The notes: a model not told the origin generated them from the letters alone. Positions 35,111-44,234 are shown, counted from the first letter of the stretch. The stretch is DNA of 64,000 nucleotides from a candidate division WOR-3 bacterium (GCA_024653355.1 JANLFQ010000001.1:186001-250000); one strand, 5' to 3'. Translations and numbers: made by a program.

Positions 35111-36835
35111 TTACTCTTTGTCGAGCAAGGGGATTTTAATCCCGCGGGCGCGGGCAACCGCCTTTGCCTCTTCGTAGCCCGCGTCGGCATGCCGACAGAC
35201 GCCAATCCCCGGGTCGTTGGTCAAAACACGCTTGATGCGCTCATCCATCTCGGGGGAACCATCACAAACCGTCACCTGTCCGGCGTGAATTGAATAGCCG
35301 ATGCCCACACCGCCGCCCGAATGAATCGATACCCAGGAGGCGCCCGAAGCGACATTGAGCAGAGCGTTGAGCAGAGGCCAGTCGGCAATCGCATCCGAGC
35401 CATCGAGCATCGCTTCGGTTTCCCGGTTGGGGGAAGCCACTGAGCCGGTGTCAAGGTGGTCACGGCCGATGACGATGGGACCGCGTAACCGACCGGTGCG
35501 AACCGCCTGGTTGAAAGCCAGACCGACTCGGTCCCGTTCGCCGTAGCCGAGCCAGCAGATGCGAGCGGGCAGCCCCTGGAAGGGCACCATTGACGCCGCT
35601 TTTTCAAGCCAGTTGCGCAGGGGCTGGTTTTGCGGGAAAAGTTCACTCACGATGCGGTCGGTTTCAAAGATGTCTTCTGGTTCGCCGCTCAGTGCCACCC
35701 AGCGGAAAGGTCCCATACCCTGACAGAAAAGTGGCCGGATGTAGGCGGGAACAAAACCGGGGTATTTCCAGGAACCGATTTTACCCGGCGTACGAATCTC
35801 CGCTTCGGCTAAGAAACCACCTTCAATTGCCTTACCCCGCAGATTGTTGCCGTAGTCAAAGGTCACGGCACCGCGTGACTGGAGGAGAAGCATCAGCCGG
35901 ACATGTTCCGCCATCGTTTGATAGGAGCGTTTCCGGTACTCCTGCGGGTCGGTACGGCGCAGGGTCAGCGCTTCGGAAAATGAGATGCCGGCGGGCACAT
36001 AGCCATTCAACTCGTCGTGCGCCGAGGTCTGGTCGGTTAACAGGTCCGGGGTAATGTTCCGTTCCACCAGGCGGCGCAAAAGGTCAACGATGTTGCCACA
36101 CCAGGCGATGCTCTTGGCAAGGCGGTGATTTTTTGCTTCAAGGGCGGCGTCAATCGCCCGGTCCAAATCGTCAATGCGTTCGTCAAGGTAGCGGGGCTTC
36201 CTTGATGCGAGCCGCCGTTCAATCCGTGCCGGGTCGACTTCGGCACCAAGGTAGGTCGCATTTGCCATCGTCGCCGCAAGGGGTTGGGCACCGCTCATGC
36301 CCCCCAAGCCGCCCGAGACCACCAGTTTGCCGCTCAAATCACCGCTGCCGAAATGCTTGATTCCGGCGCTGACAAATGTCTGGTAAGTGCCCTGTAAAAT
36401 CCCCTGGGTGCCGATGTAAATCCAGGAGCCGGCGGTCATCTGTCCGTACATAATCAAGCCCGCGGCTTCCAGTTCGTCAAAGTACGGTTTGGTTGCCCAG
36501 TGGGGGACGAGGTTGGAGTTGGCGATTAAGACCCGTGGTGCGTAAGAGAATGTTTTAAACACACCAACCGGTTTGCCGGACTGAACAAGCAGGGTTTCAT
36601 CGTTTTCCAGTTCCTGCAAGCATTGGACAATCGCGGCAAAACATTCCCAGTTGCGGGCGGCGCGGCCTGTGCCACCGTAAACGATCAACTCTTCGGGTTT
36701 TTCCGCGACTTCCGGGTCCAGGTTGTTCATCAACATCCGGAGCGCCGCTTCCTGTTGCCAGCCTTTGCAGGAGAGAGTTTTGCCGCGGGGCGCGCGGATT
36801 GGTTTGTATTCAAAACTTTTTTTCATACCCATCAC
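35111..36835 (-). CDS. hutU: Urocanate hydratase
   Basis: Hydrates urocanate to imidazolone propionate with a tightly bound NAD+, in histidine degradation. The 574-residue protein has [28 protein letters not shown], the [11 protein letters not shown] region and [17 protein letters not shown], all typical of the family. Start choice is ambiguous: GTG 36835 fits the promoter distance, and ATG codons at 36832 and 36826 are in frame. The partner hut genes (hutH, hutI) are not in the window. Confidence 0.94.
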   Translation of the reverse strand: MMGMKKSFEYKPIRAPRGKTLSCKGWQQEAALRMLMNNLDPEVAEKPEELIVYGGTGRAARNWECFAAIVQCLQELENDETLLVQSGKPVGVFKTFSYAPRVLIANSNLVPHWATKPYFDELEAAGLIMYGQMTAGSWIYIGTQGILQGTYQTFVSAGIKHFGSGDLSGKLVVSGGLGGMSGAQPLAATMANATYLGAEVDPARIERRLASRKPRYLDERIDDLDRAIDAALEAKNHRLAKSIAWCGNIVDLLRRLVERNITPDLLTDQTSAHDELNGYVPAGISFSEALTLRRTDPQEYRKRSYQTMAEHVRLMLLLQSRGAVTFDYGNNLRGKAIEGGFLAEAEIRTPGKIGSWKYPGFVPAYIRPLFCQGMGPFRWVALSGEPEDIFETDRIVSELFPQNQPLRNWLEKAASMVPFQGLPARICWLGYGERDRVGLAFNQAVRTGRLRGPIVIGRDHLDTGSVASPNRETEAMLDGSDAIADWPLLNALLNVASGASWVSIHSGGGVGIGYSIHAGQVTVCDGSPEMDERIKRVLTNDPGIGVCRHADAGYEEAKAVARARGIKIPLLDKE

Positions 36836-36843
36836 CTCAGGAT

Positions 36844-36872
36844 ATGATAGATGCGGATTGAGATGGTGTCAA
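36844..36872 (-). promoter_or_regulatory. Promoter of hutU
   Basis: Minus strand TTGACA (36867-36872), 17-bp spacer, TATCAT (36844-36849). Transcription should begin 1-2 bases before the GTG at 36835, giving a leaderless or nearly leaderless mRNA. Confidence 0.78.
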
Positions 36873-37256
36873 CTGGAAACCGGGATTAAATCGATTCCGT
36901 GACGTCGAATCATTTACCACAGCACCTTTGTTGAGTTTGCGGTTCGTAGTCGTGGTAAAAAATGGTGGCATAGGCGCGTTCGTCAACTCTGGTGATAAAT
37001 TCGGTTGAGAGTTGGGGTTTTAGTAAACAGGGGAACAGAAAGGAGAAACAGGTTGTCCCGAGAGATTGCCAATCGGATGCCGATCCCAAACAATTTCCAT
37101 TACCATTCCCGAGACTATCCCGGGGTTGGGTAGGGAAAATCGGGTAATCACAGATTAAGTTGCTAAATTACAATGCGTTATGGGTATAAGCGGCACAGGG
37201 TGTAGTATACTTTAAAGTATACAACTACGGTGGGTTGAAAAGGTTTCTGGCGTGTG
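36873..37256. other. Gene-free interval between korC and hutU
   Basis: About 380 bases. It holds an 18-bp palindrome at 37205-37222. A 26-codon frame from TTG 37053 to 37133 has AAAGGAG upstream, but no promoter or family supports it, so it is not called. No tRNA or known RNA motif was seen. Confidence 0.4.
37205..37222. promoter_or_regulatory. 18-bp perfect palindrome, possible operator
   Basis: GTATACTTTAAAGTATAC is fully self-complementary, flanked by GTA on the left and CTAC on the right. It lies 34 bases past the korC stop. The high A/T content and absence of a U-run argue against a terminator, and the symmetry suits a dimeric DNA-binding protein. Confidence 0.4.
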
Positions 37257-37793
37257 TTAAGAAATCTTTTCAGCGAGGTTCCAGCCCAGTTCTATCGCCT
37301 TCACATTGATGTCGATGAACTGCTTGGGCACACGGCTGGCAACGGTCTTTTTTAAAGATTCAAGGGTGATCAGTCCGGTGATGCGAGCCACGGCGCCCAG
37401 GGTAAGGATGTTGGTAAAAAGTTCCCTGCCCAGTTCCTGACGGGCGGTTTCCGAAAGGGGTAAACAGATTGTTTTTGGATGCGGACATTCGCGGACATAA
37501 AATTGGTCGATGATTGCCACACCCCGAACCTTTAAGTCGGTGATGTATTTTTCAACCGCGGGCTGACTCAAGCAAACTAAAAAGTCAAGTTTCCGGCATT
37601 TCGGGAACAGGATTGGTTGGTCTGATACGATAACATCAGCCCGCGAAGCACCACCCCGGGCTTCAGGTCCATAACTCTGGGTTTGAACCACCTGCCAGCC
37701 CTCGTGAACACCAGCCGCCTCGGCGAAGACCACGCTGGCAAGAATCACGCCCTGGCCACCGGTTCCGGCAAAACGAATCTCAAACTTCTTCAT
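37257..37793 (-). CDS. korC: 2-oxoacid:ferredoxin oxidoreductase, gamma subunit
   Basis: A 178-residue gamma subunit: IRFAGTGGQGVILASVVFAEAA at the N-terminus, QTQSYGPEARGG, and a C-terminal helix. With alpha, beta and delta it forms the thiamine-pyrophosphate, Fe-S enzyme that oxidatively decarboxylates a 2-oxoacid to acyl-CoA and reduces ferredoxin. It overlaps korB by 4 bases and ends the run. Confidence 0.92.
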   Translation of the reverse strand: MKKFEIRFAGTGGQGVILASVVFAEAAGVHEGWQVVQTQSYGPEARGGASRADVIVSDQPILFPKCRKLDFLVCLSQPAVEKYITDLKVRGVAIIDQFYVRECPHPKTICLPLSETARQELGRELFTNILTLGAVARITGLITLESLKKTVASRVPKQFIDINVKAIELGWNLAEKIS

Positions 37794-38617
37794 TTTCCTC
37801 GGGAGCGTTCGCGGACCTCTTCATAAAGCTGAGTATAGGGTTCAATCTCTTGCTGGTCGTGCAGGACACCGATGACGAATTTGTCTTTTTGATGCCAGGG
37901 GTCGGAAACCTTGCTGACATCAATTGAGCGGGCACGGAGCCATTCCAGCATCTGGACCGCATCACCAATACCCTGGTACCGGCCATAGAATGTCGGGCAC
38001 TGGCTGATGACCTCAACGACACTGAACCCTTTTTTCTTGAGCGCCAGTTCGAGCATTTTCTTGAGATGAGCAACATGGAAGGTTGTGCTGCGGGCAACAA
38101 ACATTGCCCCGGCAGCCCGGGCAAGAAAACAGACATCAAAACTGCGCTCGACATTGCCGAAGGGGGCGGTGGCAGCCCGTTCATGGGTTGGGGTGGTTGG
38201 CGAGTACTGACCGCCGGTCATCGCATAGGTAAAGTTGTTGACGACAATCACCGTCAGGTCAAGGTTGCGCCGTGCGGCATGGATGAAATGGTTGCCGCCA
38301 ATTGCCATAATGTCGCCATCACCGCCAATCACGACTACTTTCAGTTCGGGCTTTGCCAGTTTCACGCCGGTGGCGGCAGGCAGGGCACGGCCATGCAGGG
38401 TGTGAAAGGTGTCACAGTCCAGATAGCCGGGCACACGAGAAGAACAGCCGATGCCCGATACAACACAGAGTTCATCCTGTTTTATTCCCAGTTCGAGAAA
38501 AGCCCGAACCATTGTTGCCATCGTGGTGCCGATGCCACAGCCTGGGCATAGGATATGGGGGAATCTTTCGTCCAGGCGAAAGTAGTTAAGAAAACGGTCG
38601 TCTTTTAGTTCAATCAT
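37790..38617 (-). CDS. korB: 2-oxoacid:ferredoxin oxidoreductase, beta subunit
   Basis: The 275-residue subunit that binds thiamine pyrophosphate and a [4Fe-4S] cluster. It shows FPHILCPGCGIGT with the CxxC pair, the SGIGCSSR segment, and the TPP motif VIGGDGDIMAIGGNHF running to NNFTYAMTGGQYSPTTP. The layout is typical of 2-oxoglutarate oxidoreductases (korB) rather than pyruvate ones, though specificity is inferred. It overlaps korA and korC by 4 bases each. Confidence 0.92.
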   Translation of the reverse strand: MIELKDDRFLNYFRLDERFPHILCPGCGIGTTMATMVRAFLELGIKQDELCVVSGIGCSSRVPGYLDCDTFHTLHGRALPAATGVKLAKPELKVVVIGGDGDIMAIGGNHFIHAARRNLDLTVIVVNNFTYAMTGGQYSPTTPTHERAATAPFGNVERSFDVCFLARAAGAMFVARSTTFHVAHLKKMLELALKKKGFSVVEVISQCPTFYGRYQGIGDAVQMLEWLRARSIDVSKVSDPWHQKDKFVIGVLHDQQEIEPYTQLYEEVRERSRGK

Positions 38618-39720
38618 AAATGAGAGATAATCTCCTCCGGGGTCAGCATCTCCCCATCGTAGCGTTGAACCGAAACCACAGGGACATGGAGACTGACGGT
38701 GCGTTCGATCTCCCGATAAAGTTGTCCCTGATTCATCTCCGGAACAATTACCCGTCGGGCGCTGCGCAAGAGGGCGATGAGCCTTTCGTTGGGAAAGGGC
38801 CAGACCATGCGCAGACGGACGATACCCACCCGCTGACCGGTTTTAAGTTCAAACTGGCGCTTCGCCTCCATTCCCGCACGCGCCGCGCTGCCGTAACAGA
38901 CGATGACCGTTTCTGAGCCAATGTCCTCGTAATAGATGTCCCAGAGCCAGGAGCGGTTCTGCTCAATCTTGTTGCGGAGCCGGTCAAGGTTCCACTTGAT
39001 TATTTCCGGGTCATCGGTCGGAAAGCCGTCTTTGCGATGCGTTAAACCGGTGAGATGGACGCGGTAACCTTCCCCGAAACTGGCGATGGCGGCATCGTAG
39101 TTGTTGCGGTCGTCGTAATGGTAGTAATCTTCGGGCGCCGGTTTGGGTTGCGCCGGGCGCCAGATTTCTACCTCGGTGGGCAGTTCAACCACTTCCCGCA
39201 TATGGCCCACGATTTCGTCCATCAATACGATAACCGGGATGCGCAACCTCTCCGAGATGTTGACCGCCGCAACCGTTAGGTCAAAACATTCCCGAACACT
39301 CCAGGGGCAGAGGGCGACAATTGGATGGTCGCCGTGGGTACCATAACGGGCTTGCATTACATCGGCCTGAGAGGTGCGGGTTGGCGTGCCAGTTGCCGGT
39401 CCACCGCGCATCACATTGACAATGATACAGGGCAGTTCTGCCATTATTGAGTAACCGATACCCTCCTGCATCAAAGAGAATCCCGGGCCTGAGGTTGCGG
39501 TCATCGCCTTGACACCGGCAGCGGTGGCGCCGTTCATACAGCAGATAGAACCAATCTCATCTTCCATCTGGATGAAAGTTCCCCCGACCCGCGGTAGTTC
39601 CCGGGCGAGGTATTCGGCGATTTCGGTTGAAGGTGTGATGGGATAGCCGGCAAAGAAGCGGACACCGGCACGGATGGCACCGATGGCACAGGCTTCGTTT
39701 CCGGAGAGTAACTGCTTCAT
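38614..39720 (-). CDS. korA: 2-oxoacid:ferredoxin oxidoreductase, alpha subunit
   Basis: The 368-residue alpha subunit: LLSGNEACAIGAIRAGVRFFAGYPITPSTEI is the classic start, with MEDEIGSICCMNGATAAGVK, ATSGPGFSLM and GGPATGTPTRTSQ downstream, and a C-terminal VPEMNQGQLYREIE. The TPP pyrimidine-side residues are intact. It is flanked by korD and korB with 4-base overlaps, indicating translational coupling of the whole complex. Confidence 0.94.
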   Translation of the reverse strand: MKQLLSGNEACAIGAIRAGVRFFAGYPITPSTEIAEYLARELPRVGGTFIQMEDEIGSICCMNGATAAGVKAMTATSGPGFSLMQEGIGYSIMAELPCIIVNVMRGGPATGTPTRTSQADVMQARYGTHGDHPIVALCPWSVRECFDLTVAAVNISERLRIPVIVLMDEIVGHMREVVELPTEVEIWRPAQPKPAPEDYYHYDDRNNYDAAIASFGEGYRVHLTGLTHRKDGFPTDDPEIIKWNLDRLRNKIEQNRSWLWDIYYEDIGSETVIVCYGSAARAGMEAKRQFELKTGQRVGIVRLRMVWPFPNERLIALLRSARRVIVPEMNQGQLYREIERTVSLHVPVVSVQRYDGEMLTPEEIISHL

Positions 39721-39980
39721 TGTTCGCTATTCTTTTCTTTCTTTTTTGCCGGGGTGACAAAAATCGCTAAATCCGGGCAGCGCAGTTCGCACAACCGGCA
39801 ACCGATACACCGTTCGGGATGGGCAACCGTTACTTTGAACCGTTCATCAAGGTCCAGGGTTTGGGTGGGACAGAAGGCAACACAGAGCCGGCACCCTTTA
39901 CAAAAGCGCTTCAGCAACCGATGGCGATGACCTTTTGGGCCGACAACTTCGATTGGTTCTTCAAGGAGAAATTTCTTCAT
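39717..39980 (-). CDS. korD: 2-oxoacid:ferredoxin oxidoreductase, delta (2[4Fe-4S]) subunit
   Basis: An 87-residue ferredoxin-like subunit with two [4Fe-4S] motifs: FCKGCRLCVAFCPTQ and RCIGCRLCELRCPDL. It would relay electrons from the TPP site to soluble ferredoxin. A short basic N-terminus and a Lys/Glu tail flank the clusters. It follows the deaminase gene by 4 bases. Confidence 0.93.
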   Translation of the reverse strand: MKKFLLEEPIEVVGPKGHRHRLLKRFCKGCRLCVAFCPTQTLDLDERFKVTVAHPERCIGCRLCELRCPDLAIFVTPAKKKEKNSEQ

Positions 39981-39984
39981 TTTG

Positions 39985-40467
39985 TCAATACGGTTTGCTT
40001 TGCCCCTGATTGCGCCACAGGTTAAAAATCTGCCGGCACCTATCGGCTAAGAAGTCGGGGACGATTTCAATTTTGTCCTGACCGATGGTTTTCATCTGCA
40101 GGGCAGAGATTGCCAGTTCATTGAAACCGGCGGCGCGGGCGTCGCCAATTCGGGCACCAAAGACAATTTTGCCGATTCGTGCCCAGTGCGCAAGTGAGTA
40201 GCACATCGGGCATGGTTCGCAGGTGCAGTACATAACCGCATCGATTAAGTGAATCGTGCCCAGGTGGCGACATGCCTGGCGGACGGCATTGACTTCAGCA
40301 TGGGCGGATGGGTCGTTGTCCTGCCAGACGGTGTTGTGGGCGGCTGCGATAATTACCCCGTTTTTAACGATGACGCAGCCAAATGGTGCCTGACCGGCGG
40401 CGATACCAGCGAGGGCTTGTTCTATTGCCCGTTCCATCGCCTGGTGGTCGGATACCGTTTCGCCCAT
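39985..40467 (-). CDS. Nucleoside/guanine deaminase-family protein
   Basis: A 160-residue cytidine-deaminase-fold zinc enzyme: HAEVNAV supplies one zinc ligand and the catalytic Glu, and CEPCPMCYSLAHWA supplies the two Cys ligands. The length and the FGARIGDARAAGFNE segment resemble guanine deaminases more than tRNA-adenosine deaminase TadA, but the substrate is uncertain. It is the promoter-proximal gene of the kor run, an unusual partner. The ATG is 6 bases from the -10, so the mRNA is leaderless. Confidence 0.85.
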   Translation of the reverse strand: MGETVSDHQAMERAIEQALAGIAAGQAPFGCVIVKNGVIIAAAHNTVWQDNDPSAHAEVNAVRQACRHLGTIHLIDAVMYCTCEPCPMCYSLAHWARIGKIVFGARIGDARAAGFNELAISALQMKTIGQDKIEIVPDFLADRCRQIFNLWRNQGQSKPY

Positions 40468-40473
40468 AGATAA

Positions 40474-40502
40474 ATTTTCACCGTGTGGTCGGGTTCTGTC
40501 AA
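40474..40502 (-). promoter_or_regulatory. Leaderless promoter of deaminase-korDABC
   Basis: Minus strand TTGACA (40497-40502), 17-bp spacer, GAAAAT (40474-40479), then 6 bases to the ATG at 40467. It is the only clear promoter before the kor genes. Confidence 0.7.
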
Positions 40503-40521
40503 TTTTGTATTTTTCTTCCCT

Positions 40522-40980
40522 TTATTTTTTAGTGTAAGTGATTTGCAGTTGTGTCCCGCTATCCTGAGATGACACATTTATCATCACAAACTCCTTTTCA
40601 TCCTGACTGGCGTACATCAGCATCGTCATATCCTGGGTTTCGCTGGCGAGGGAGGACTTCCAGCCGGAAAGCGCACTCTTGTAGAACTGAACAACCTGGC
40701 TGCGGGCGTCTTTGGTTTCAAATGCCCAGACCGTTCCGGAGCCGTCTTTGGTATTGACCTGCCATTTTGCTTTGGCAACCGCATTCGGGTAGCGGAGATT
40801 TTGCGGCAGGTCCGAGATGTCAACGGTACCGAAATCGGCTTTAACCTTACCACCGCTTGTCTGTTCAGCCATCTTCTCGGCAACCTTTTCCGATGCCTTT
40901 TCGCCGCATTTCATACAGCCGGTGTTCGCGGCCAAAATCAGGGCAAACACCAGCACGCCGACAACTAACGCATTACGCAT
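40522..40980 (-). CDS. Predicted lipoprotein of unknown function
   Basis: A 152-residue protein with a hydrophobic signal ending at Cys22 (LILAANTGC, a loose lipobox). A short coiled segment KASEKVAEKMAEQ follows, then a globular domain with VVQFYKSALSGWK and VMINVSSQ, which resembles the generic fold of small secreted lipoproteins. The ATG at 40980 has AAGGAGG six bases upstream, preferred over the longer frame from 41019. It lies upstream of the deaminase gene but has its own promoter. Confidence 0.7.
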   Translation of the reverse strand: MRNALVVGVLVFALILAANTGCMKCGEKASEKVAEKMAEQTSGGKVKADFGTVDISDLPQNLRYPNAVAKAKWQVNTKDGSGTVWAFETKDARSQVVQFYKSALSGWKSSLASETQDMTMLMYASQDEKEFVMINVSSQDSGTQLQITYTKK

Positions 40981-41005
40981 TAAACGCCTCCTTATTGTTT
41001 GGGAT

Positions 41006-41033
41006 ATGTTACCGGGCAACTATCAGAAGTCAA
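41006..41033 (-). promoter_or_regulatory. Promoter of the lipoprotein gene
   Basis: Minus strand TTGACT (41028-41033), 16-bp spacer, TAACAT (41006-41011). The leader is about 18 bases and contains AAGGAGG. Confidence 0.62.
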
Positions 41034-41153
41034 CTTAACCCGTATGCCGATTTTGTATTCGGTTGACCAGGACCATTATTTGTTGTTTACGATTTATAAT
41101 CAGTGCCCGGGGACAAAATCTGAGAATGCAGGATATTTTCGGGTCACGAATAC

Positions 41154-41181
41154 TTGACCTGAATGATGGTTTCCTTATAAT
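41154..41181 (+). promoter_or_regulatory. Promoter of the Fe-S/SppA/oxidoreductase operon
   Basis: TTGACC (41154-41159), 16-bp spacer, TATAAT (41176-41181). The predicted leader before the ATG at 41196 is about 7 bases with no ribosome site. Confidence 0.78.
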
Positions 41182-41195
41182 CAGGTGCGTTTATT

Positions 41196-41705
41196 ATGGG
41201 TTTAAAGAGTTATCAGCGAATCGGAGTATTGCGGAAATCGGACCTCAAGGCACGAGGTTTGATTCCCGGTATCGAAAGGTTGAAAAAGGGACCGGTGGTG
41301 ATTGTTGAATGTGTAGAAAACATTCCCTGTAACCCTTGCGTTGATGCCTGTCCGCGCCGGGCGATTACAATGAAAGGCAATCTGACCGATACCCCGCAGG
41401 TGGATTTTAACCGATGTAACGGCTGCGGAATGTGTGTTGCGCGCTGTCCCGGCCTGGCAATCTTTGTCGTAAATTACAACTACTCCTTGAAAGAGGCGAC
41501 GGTCAGTCTGCCTTATGAGCTTTTACCCCGGCCTGAAACTGGAGAGAAGGTTGTTGCCCTAAACCGTCAAGGGAAAAAGGTCTGCGATGGCCGGGTTGTG
41601 AAGGTGCTGGATACCAGGGTTCAAAATCGGTGTGCCGTGGTTACGGTGGCGGTGCCAAAACGGTACTGGAACGATGTTCGGGGCATCGCCTTGAAACGGA
41701 GGTAG
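41196..41705 (+). CDS. 4Fe-4S protein of an amino-acid-oxidase-like complex
   Basis: A 169-residue protein with two [4Fe-4S] motifs: PCNPCVDACPRRAI (preceded by another Cys in VIVECVENI) and RCNGCGMCVARCPG. The remaining 90 residues are a beta-rich domain (ETGEKVVALNRQGKKVCDG, RCAVVTVAVPK). Similar proteins accompany BFD-like and DAO-family FAD subunits in multi-subunit dehydrogenases of amino acids such as proline or sarcosine. The matching BFD and FAD genes lie 2.2 kb downstream, after sppA. Confidence 0.75.
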   Translation: MGLKSYQRIGVLRKSDLKARGLIPGIERLKKGPVVIVECVENIPCNPCVDACPRRAITMKGNLTDTPQVDFNRCNGCGMCVARCPGLAIFVVNYNYSLKEATVSLPYELLPRPETGEKVVALNRQGKKVCDGRVVKVLDTRVQNRCAVVTVAVPKRYWNDVRGIALKRR

Positions 41706-41709
41706 CCTT

Positions 41710-43911
41710 ATGTTGGGAACAATAGTTCTTGCCTGGATTCTAACGGTGACACCCGAGATGCCTCTGAGTATTGCTCACACCGATGACGGTTTAGCGATTT
41801 TTGCCAATCCGGCTGGTTTAGGAACCGAGCGCGGATTTGAGTTTTACTATCTTTACGACTTTCAACCCCAGGCGTTTTTGTCCAACAACAGTTTCGCCCT
41901 GCGTATCGGTACTCTGGGTGTTTTCCTTGAGCCGGAGCCACTCCGCTATGGTTTGGCGCTGGGCGCAAAGCAGGACAATTTGCTTGCCGGTGTGCGGCTG
42001 GTACGGGATTCACTTACCCACTGGGATATCGGTGCCATGGTGCGGTTCGGAAAATGGGTTTCGCTCGGCGGTGTGTGGCAGGATTTGAATCACAAGGGTG
42101 GCAGGCTCGGTGCGGGTGCTGCGGTAAGGCCATTTGGTTCCCGTTTCACAATTTTCAGCGAATCGTATTTTAACCCGTTCCAGCCGTTTGCGGGCTTTGA
42201 GGTTGAACCCGTTTCCGGTTTGAAGTTTAAAATCAGGGCAAAACTGGGAACCGGAGAAGATTTTGGATTTCTTGCCGGGTTGACTTTGAGTCTGGGCAGG
42301 TTTGGTGTGGGAGTTTTAGGGTCTCCAAAGCCACAGCGAGTCGCCGGCGAGGTGCGTATCAGTCAGGATTTGTACCGGTCAATTTTACCTCCCAGAAAGC
42401 GCTTTCTTGAATGGCGGTTAAGCGAACATGTTGCTGACCAGAAGCCGGGTTTCAGTTTAATGGGAGCAGGGAAGGTCCGAACAACCTACGCGCTGCTTGA
42501 TTTGGTAAAGCGGGCAAAAGATGACCGTGTCCTGACCGGAATGGTTTTGCGACTGGAAGGCGAAAATTTAAGTTTTGCCCAGGCTCAGGAGTTGCGTCAG
42601 GCGTTAGCGGATTTCCGTGCCGCGGGTAAAAAAGTGTGGGTTTATGCGCCATCGCTGGGGATGATTGGCTACTACCTTGCTTCTGCGGCCGATAAGGTGA
42701 TTGTCCATCCAATGGGCGATGTGGTAATACCCGGGGTATCGGTTCAAGCCCAGTTTATCAAGGGGGCACTGGATAAGTTGGGAATCAAGACCGAAACCTA
42801 CCGTTTTGGTAAGTATAAAAGTGCGGTTGAGATGTTTACCGAGGAGACACTTTCGGTTTACAATCGGGAGCAGTTGCAGGCGCTGGTTGACGGAATTTAC
42901 GAAGATTTTATTCAAACCGTAAGTGCGGGAAGGTCTCTGGACACCAAAACAATGGAAAGCCTGGTGGGGCGGGCGCTTTTCCGTGCCGATGAGGCAAAGG
43001 CGCTCGGGCTCGTTGACACCCTCTGTTATGAGGATGAACTGGATTCGCTTATCCGGTTGGCGTTTAAGGGTCGGCAAAAGATTGACGAGAAGTTTTTACA
43101 ACGGGCAGAAATTGTTCAGGACCAATGGGGAGAGCCAGCGCAAATTGCGGTGATATACATAACCGGTAGTATTGTCCGGGGTGAGTCGCGAACAAATTTT
43201 CTTACCGGTGAGCAGGAGGTTGGTTCAACAACAGTCTGCCGGGCGATTAAACAGGCAGGAAAGGATAAGAAGGTAAAAGGAGTTGTTCTTCGGGTTGATT
43301 CGCCGGGCGGTGACGGTTTTGCTTCGGATTTAATCTGGCGGGAACTGGAACTCGTAAAGAAGAAAAAACCGGTGGTGGTTTCGATGGGAACGCTGGCGGC
43401 ATCGGGCGGCTATTATGTCTCCTGTAATGCGGATAAGATTTTTGCCCTGCCGGGCACAATAACCGGTTCAATTGGCGTTTTCAACCTCCGGCTGATTACC
43501 GAAGGGTTTTACAATAAACTTGGAATCAGAAGGCAGACGGTCAAGAGGGGTGAGCACGCCGACTTACTTTCGGACATCCGCGAGGCGACACCGGAGGAGG
43601 ATTCAATTATCCAGAGTCAGATCGACTGGTTTTATAACCAGTTTATCACCAAGGTGGCGAAGGGCAGGGGACTGACACTTGAAGGCGTTGACTCCGTTGC
43701 TCAGGGCAGGGTCTGGCTGGCAAAGGATGCCCGAAGGTTCGGACTGGTGGATTCGCTGGGAGGACTTATTGAAGCGATTGAGTTCTGCCGGGAAAAGGCA
43801 AAATTGGGTCGCGATTACCGCCTGGAGTTCTATCCGAAAAGGAGATTCGGGCTCGGGTCATTATTGGAGCAGAGGTTTGAGCAGTTACTGTTTGATGTTA
43901 TGGGACGATGA
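41710..43911 (+). CDS. sppA: Signal peptide peptidase SppA fused to an outer-membrane-barrel-like domain
   Basis: A 733-residue protein. Residues about 240-733 are a full-length (67K-type) SppA with two repeated domains, the catalytic Lys370 (GKYKSAVEMF) and the catalytic Ser565 (LAASGGYYVS) both present, plus VLRVDSPGG. Residues 1-215 are not SppA: a short signal, then IAHTDDGLAIFANPAGLG, the hallmark of PorV/FadL-like barrel proteins, and about ten alternating strands. The gene sits between the Fe-S and BFD genes with tight spacing (4-base gap and 4-base overlap). An outer-membrane location is inferred. Confidence 0.85.
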   Translation: MLGTIVLAWILTVTPEMPLSIAHTDDGLAIFANPAGLGTERGFEFYYLYDFQPQAFLSNNSFALRIGTLGVFLEPEPLRYGLALGAKQDNLLAGVRLVRDSLTHWDIGAMVRFGKWVSLGGVWQDLNHKGGRLGAGAAVRPFGSRFTIFSESYFNPFQPFAGFEVEPVSGLKFKIRAKLGTGEDFGFLAGLTLSLGRFGVGVLGSPKPQRVAGEVRISQDLYRSILPPRKRFLEWRLSEHVADQKPGFSLMGAGKVRTTYALLDLVKRAKDDRVLTGMVLRLEGENLSFAQAQELRQALADFRAAGKKVWVYAPSLGMIGYYLASAADKVIVHPMGDVVIPGVSVQAQFIKGALDKLGIKTETYRFGKYKSAVEMFTEETLSVYNREQLQALVDGIYEDFIQTVSAGRSLDTKTMESLVGRALFRADEAKALGLVDTLCYEDELDSLIRLAFKGRQKIDEKFLQRAEIVQDQWGEPAQIAVIYITGSIVRGESRTNFLTGEQEVGSTTVCRAIKQAGKDKKVKGVVLRVDSPGGDGFASDLIWRELELVKKKKPVVVSMGTLAASGGYYVSCNADKIFALPGTITGSIGVFNLRLITEGFYNKLGIRRQTVKRGEHADLLSDIREATPEEDSIIQSQIDWFYNQFITKVAKGRGLTLEGVDSVAQGRVWLAKDARRFGLVDSLGGLIEAIEFCREKAKLGRDYRLEFYPKRRFGLGSLLEQRFEQLLFDVMGR

Positions 43912-44234
43912 AATCAGAGAAGAAATTGGCAAAGGCGGGTTCTAAAAAATCTTTTGGTGTTAAAATTGTGTGTCGGTGTGAGGAGGTCACTGAAGATGAA
44001 GTCCGCGCTGTTATCCGCAGGGGTTACCATTCGCTGGAAGAGATAAAGCGGATATTACGGACCGGGATGGGACATTGTGGCGGCCGCGGGTGTTTGAAGG
44101 TCATCGCCCGTTTAGTGGAAGAGGAGACCGGGATTCCAATCGCCCATCAGAAGTTCCCCGGGTCAAGACCGCCGCTCAAGCCAATACCGTTAGGTCAACT
44201 TGGTTCATACGAAAATGAGCAGAAAGAGCGCTGA
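43908..44234 (+). CDS. BFD-like [2Fe-2S]-binding protein
   Basis: A 108-residue protein with the BFD-type [2Fe-2S] domain: VCRCEEVTEDEV (C-x-C) and GMGHCGGRGC (C-x4-C), the four cluster ligands. Such domains serve as electron-transfer subunits beside FAD-dependent amino-acid dehydrogenases. It overlaps sppA by 4 bases and the FAD subunit by 20 bases, so the pair should be translated together. Confidence 0.86.
   Translation: MKSEKKLAKAGSKKSFGVKIVCRCEEVTEDEVRAVIRRGYHSLEEIKRILRTGMGHCGGRGCLKVIARLVEEETGIPIAHQKFPGSRPPLKPIPLGQLGSYENEQKER

Noticed and set aside
37053-37133. A 26-codon frame with TTG start and AAAGGAG upstream in the korC-hutU gap
   Set aside because: No promoter, no recognisable family and a rare start codon; expected by chance in a 420-base gap.
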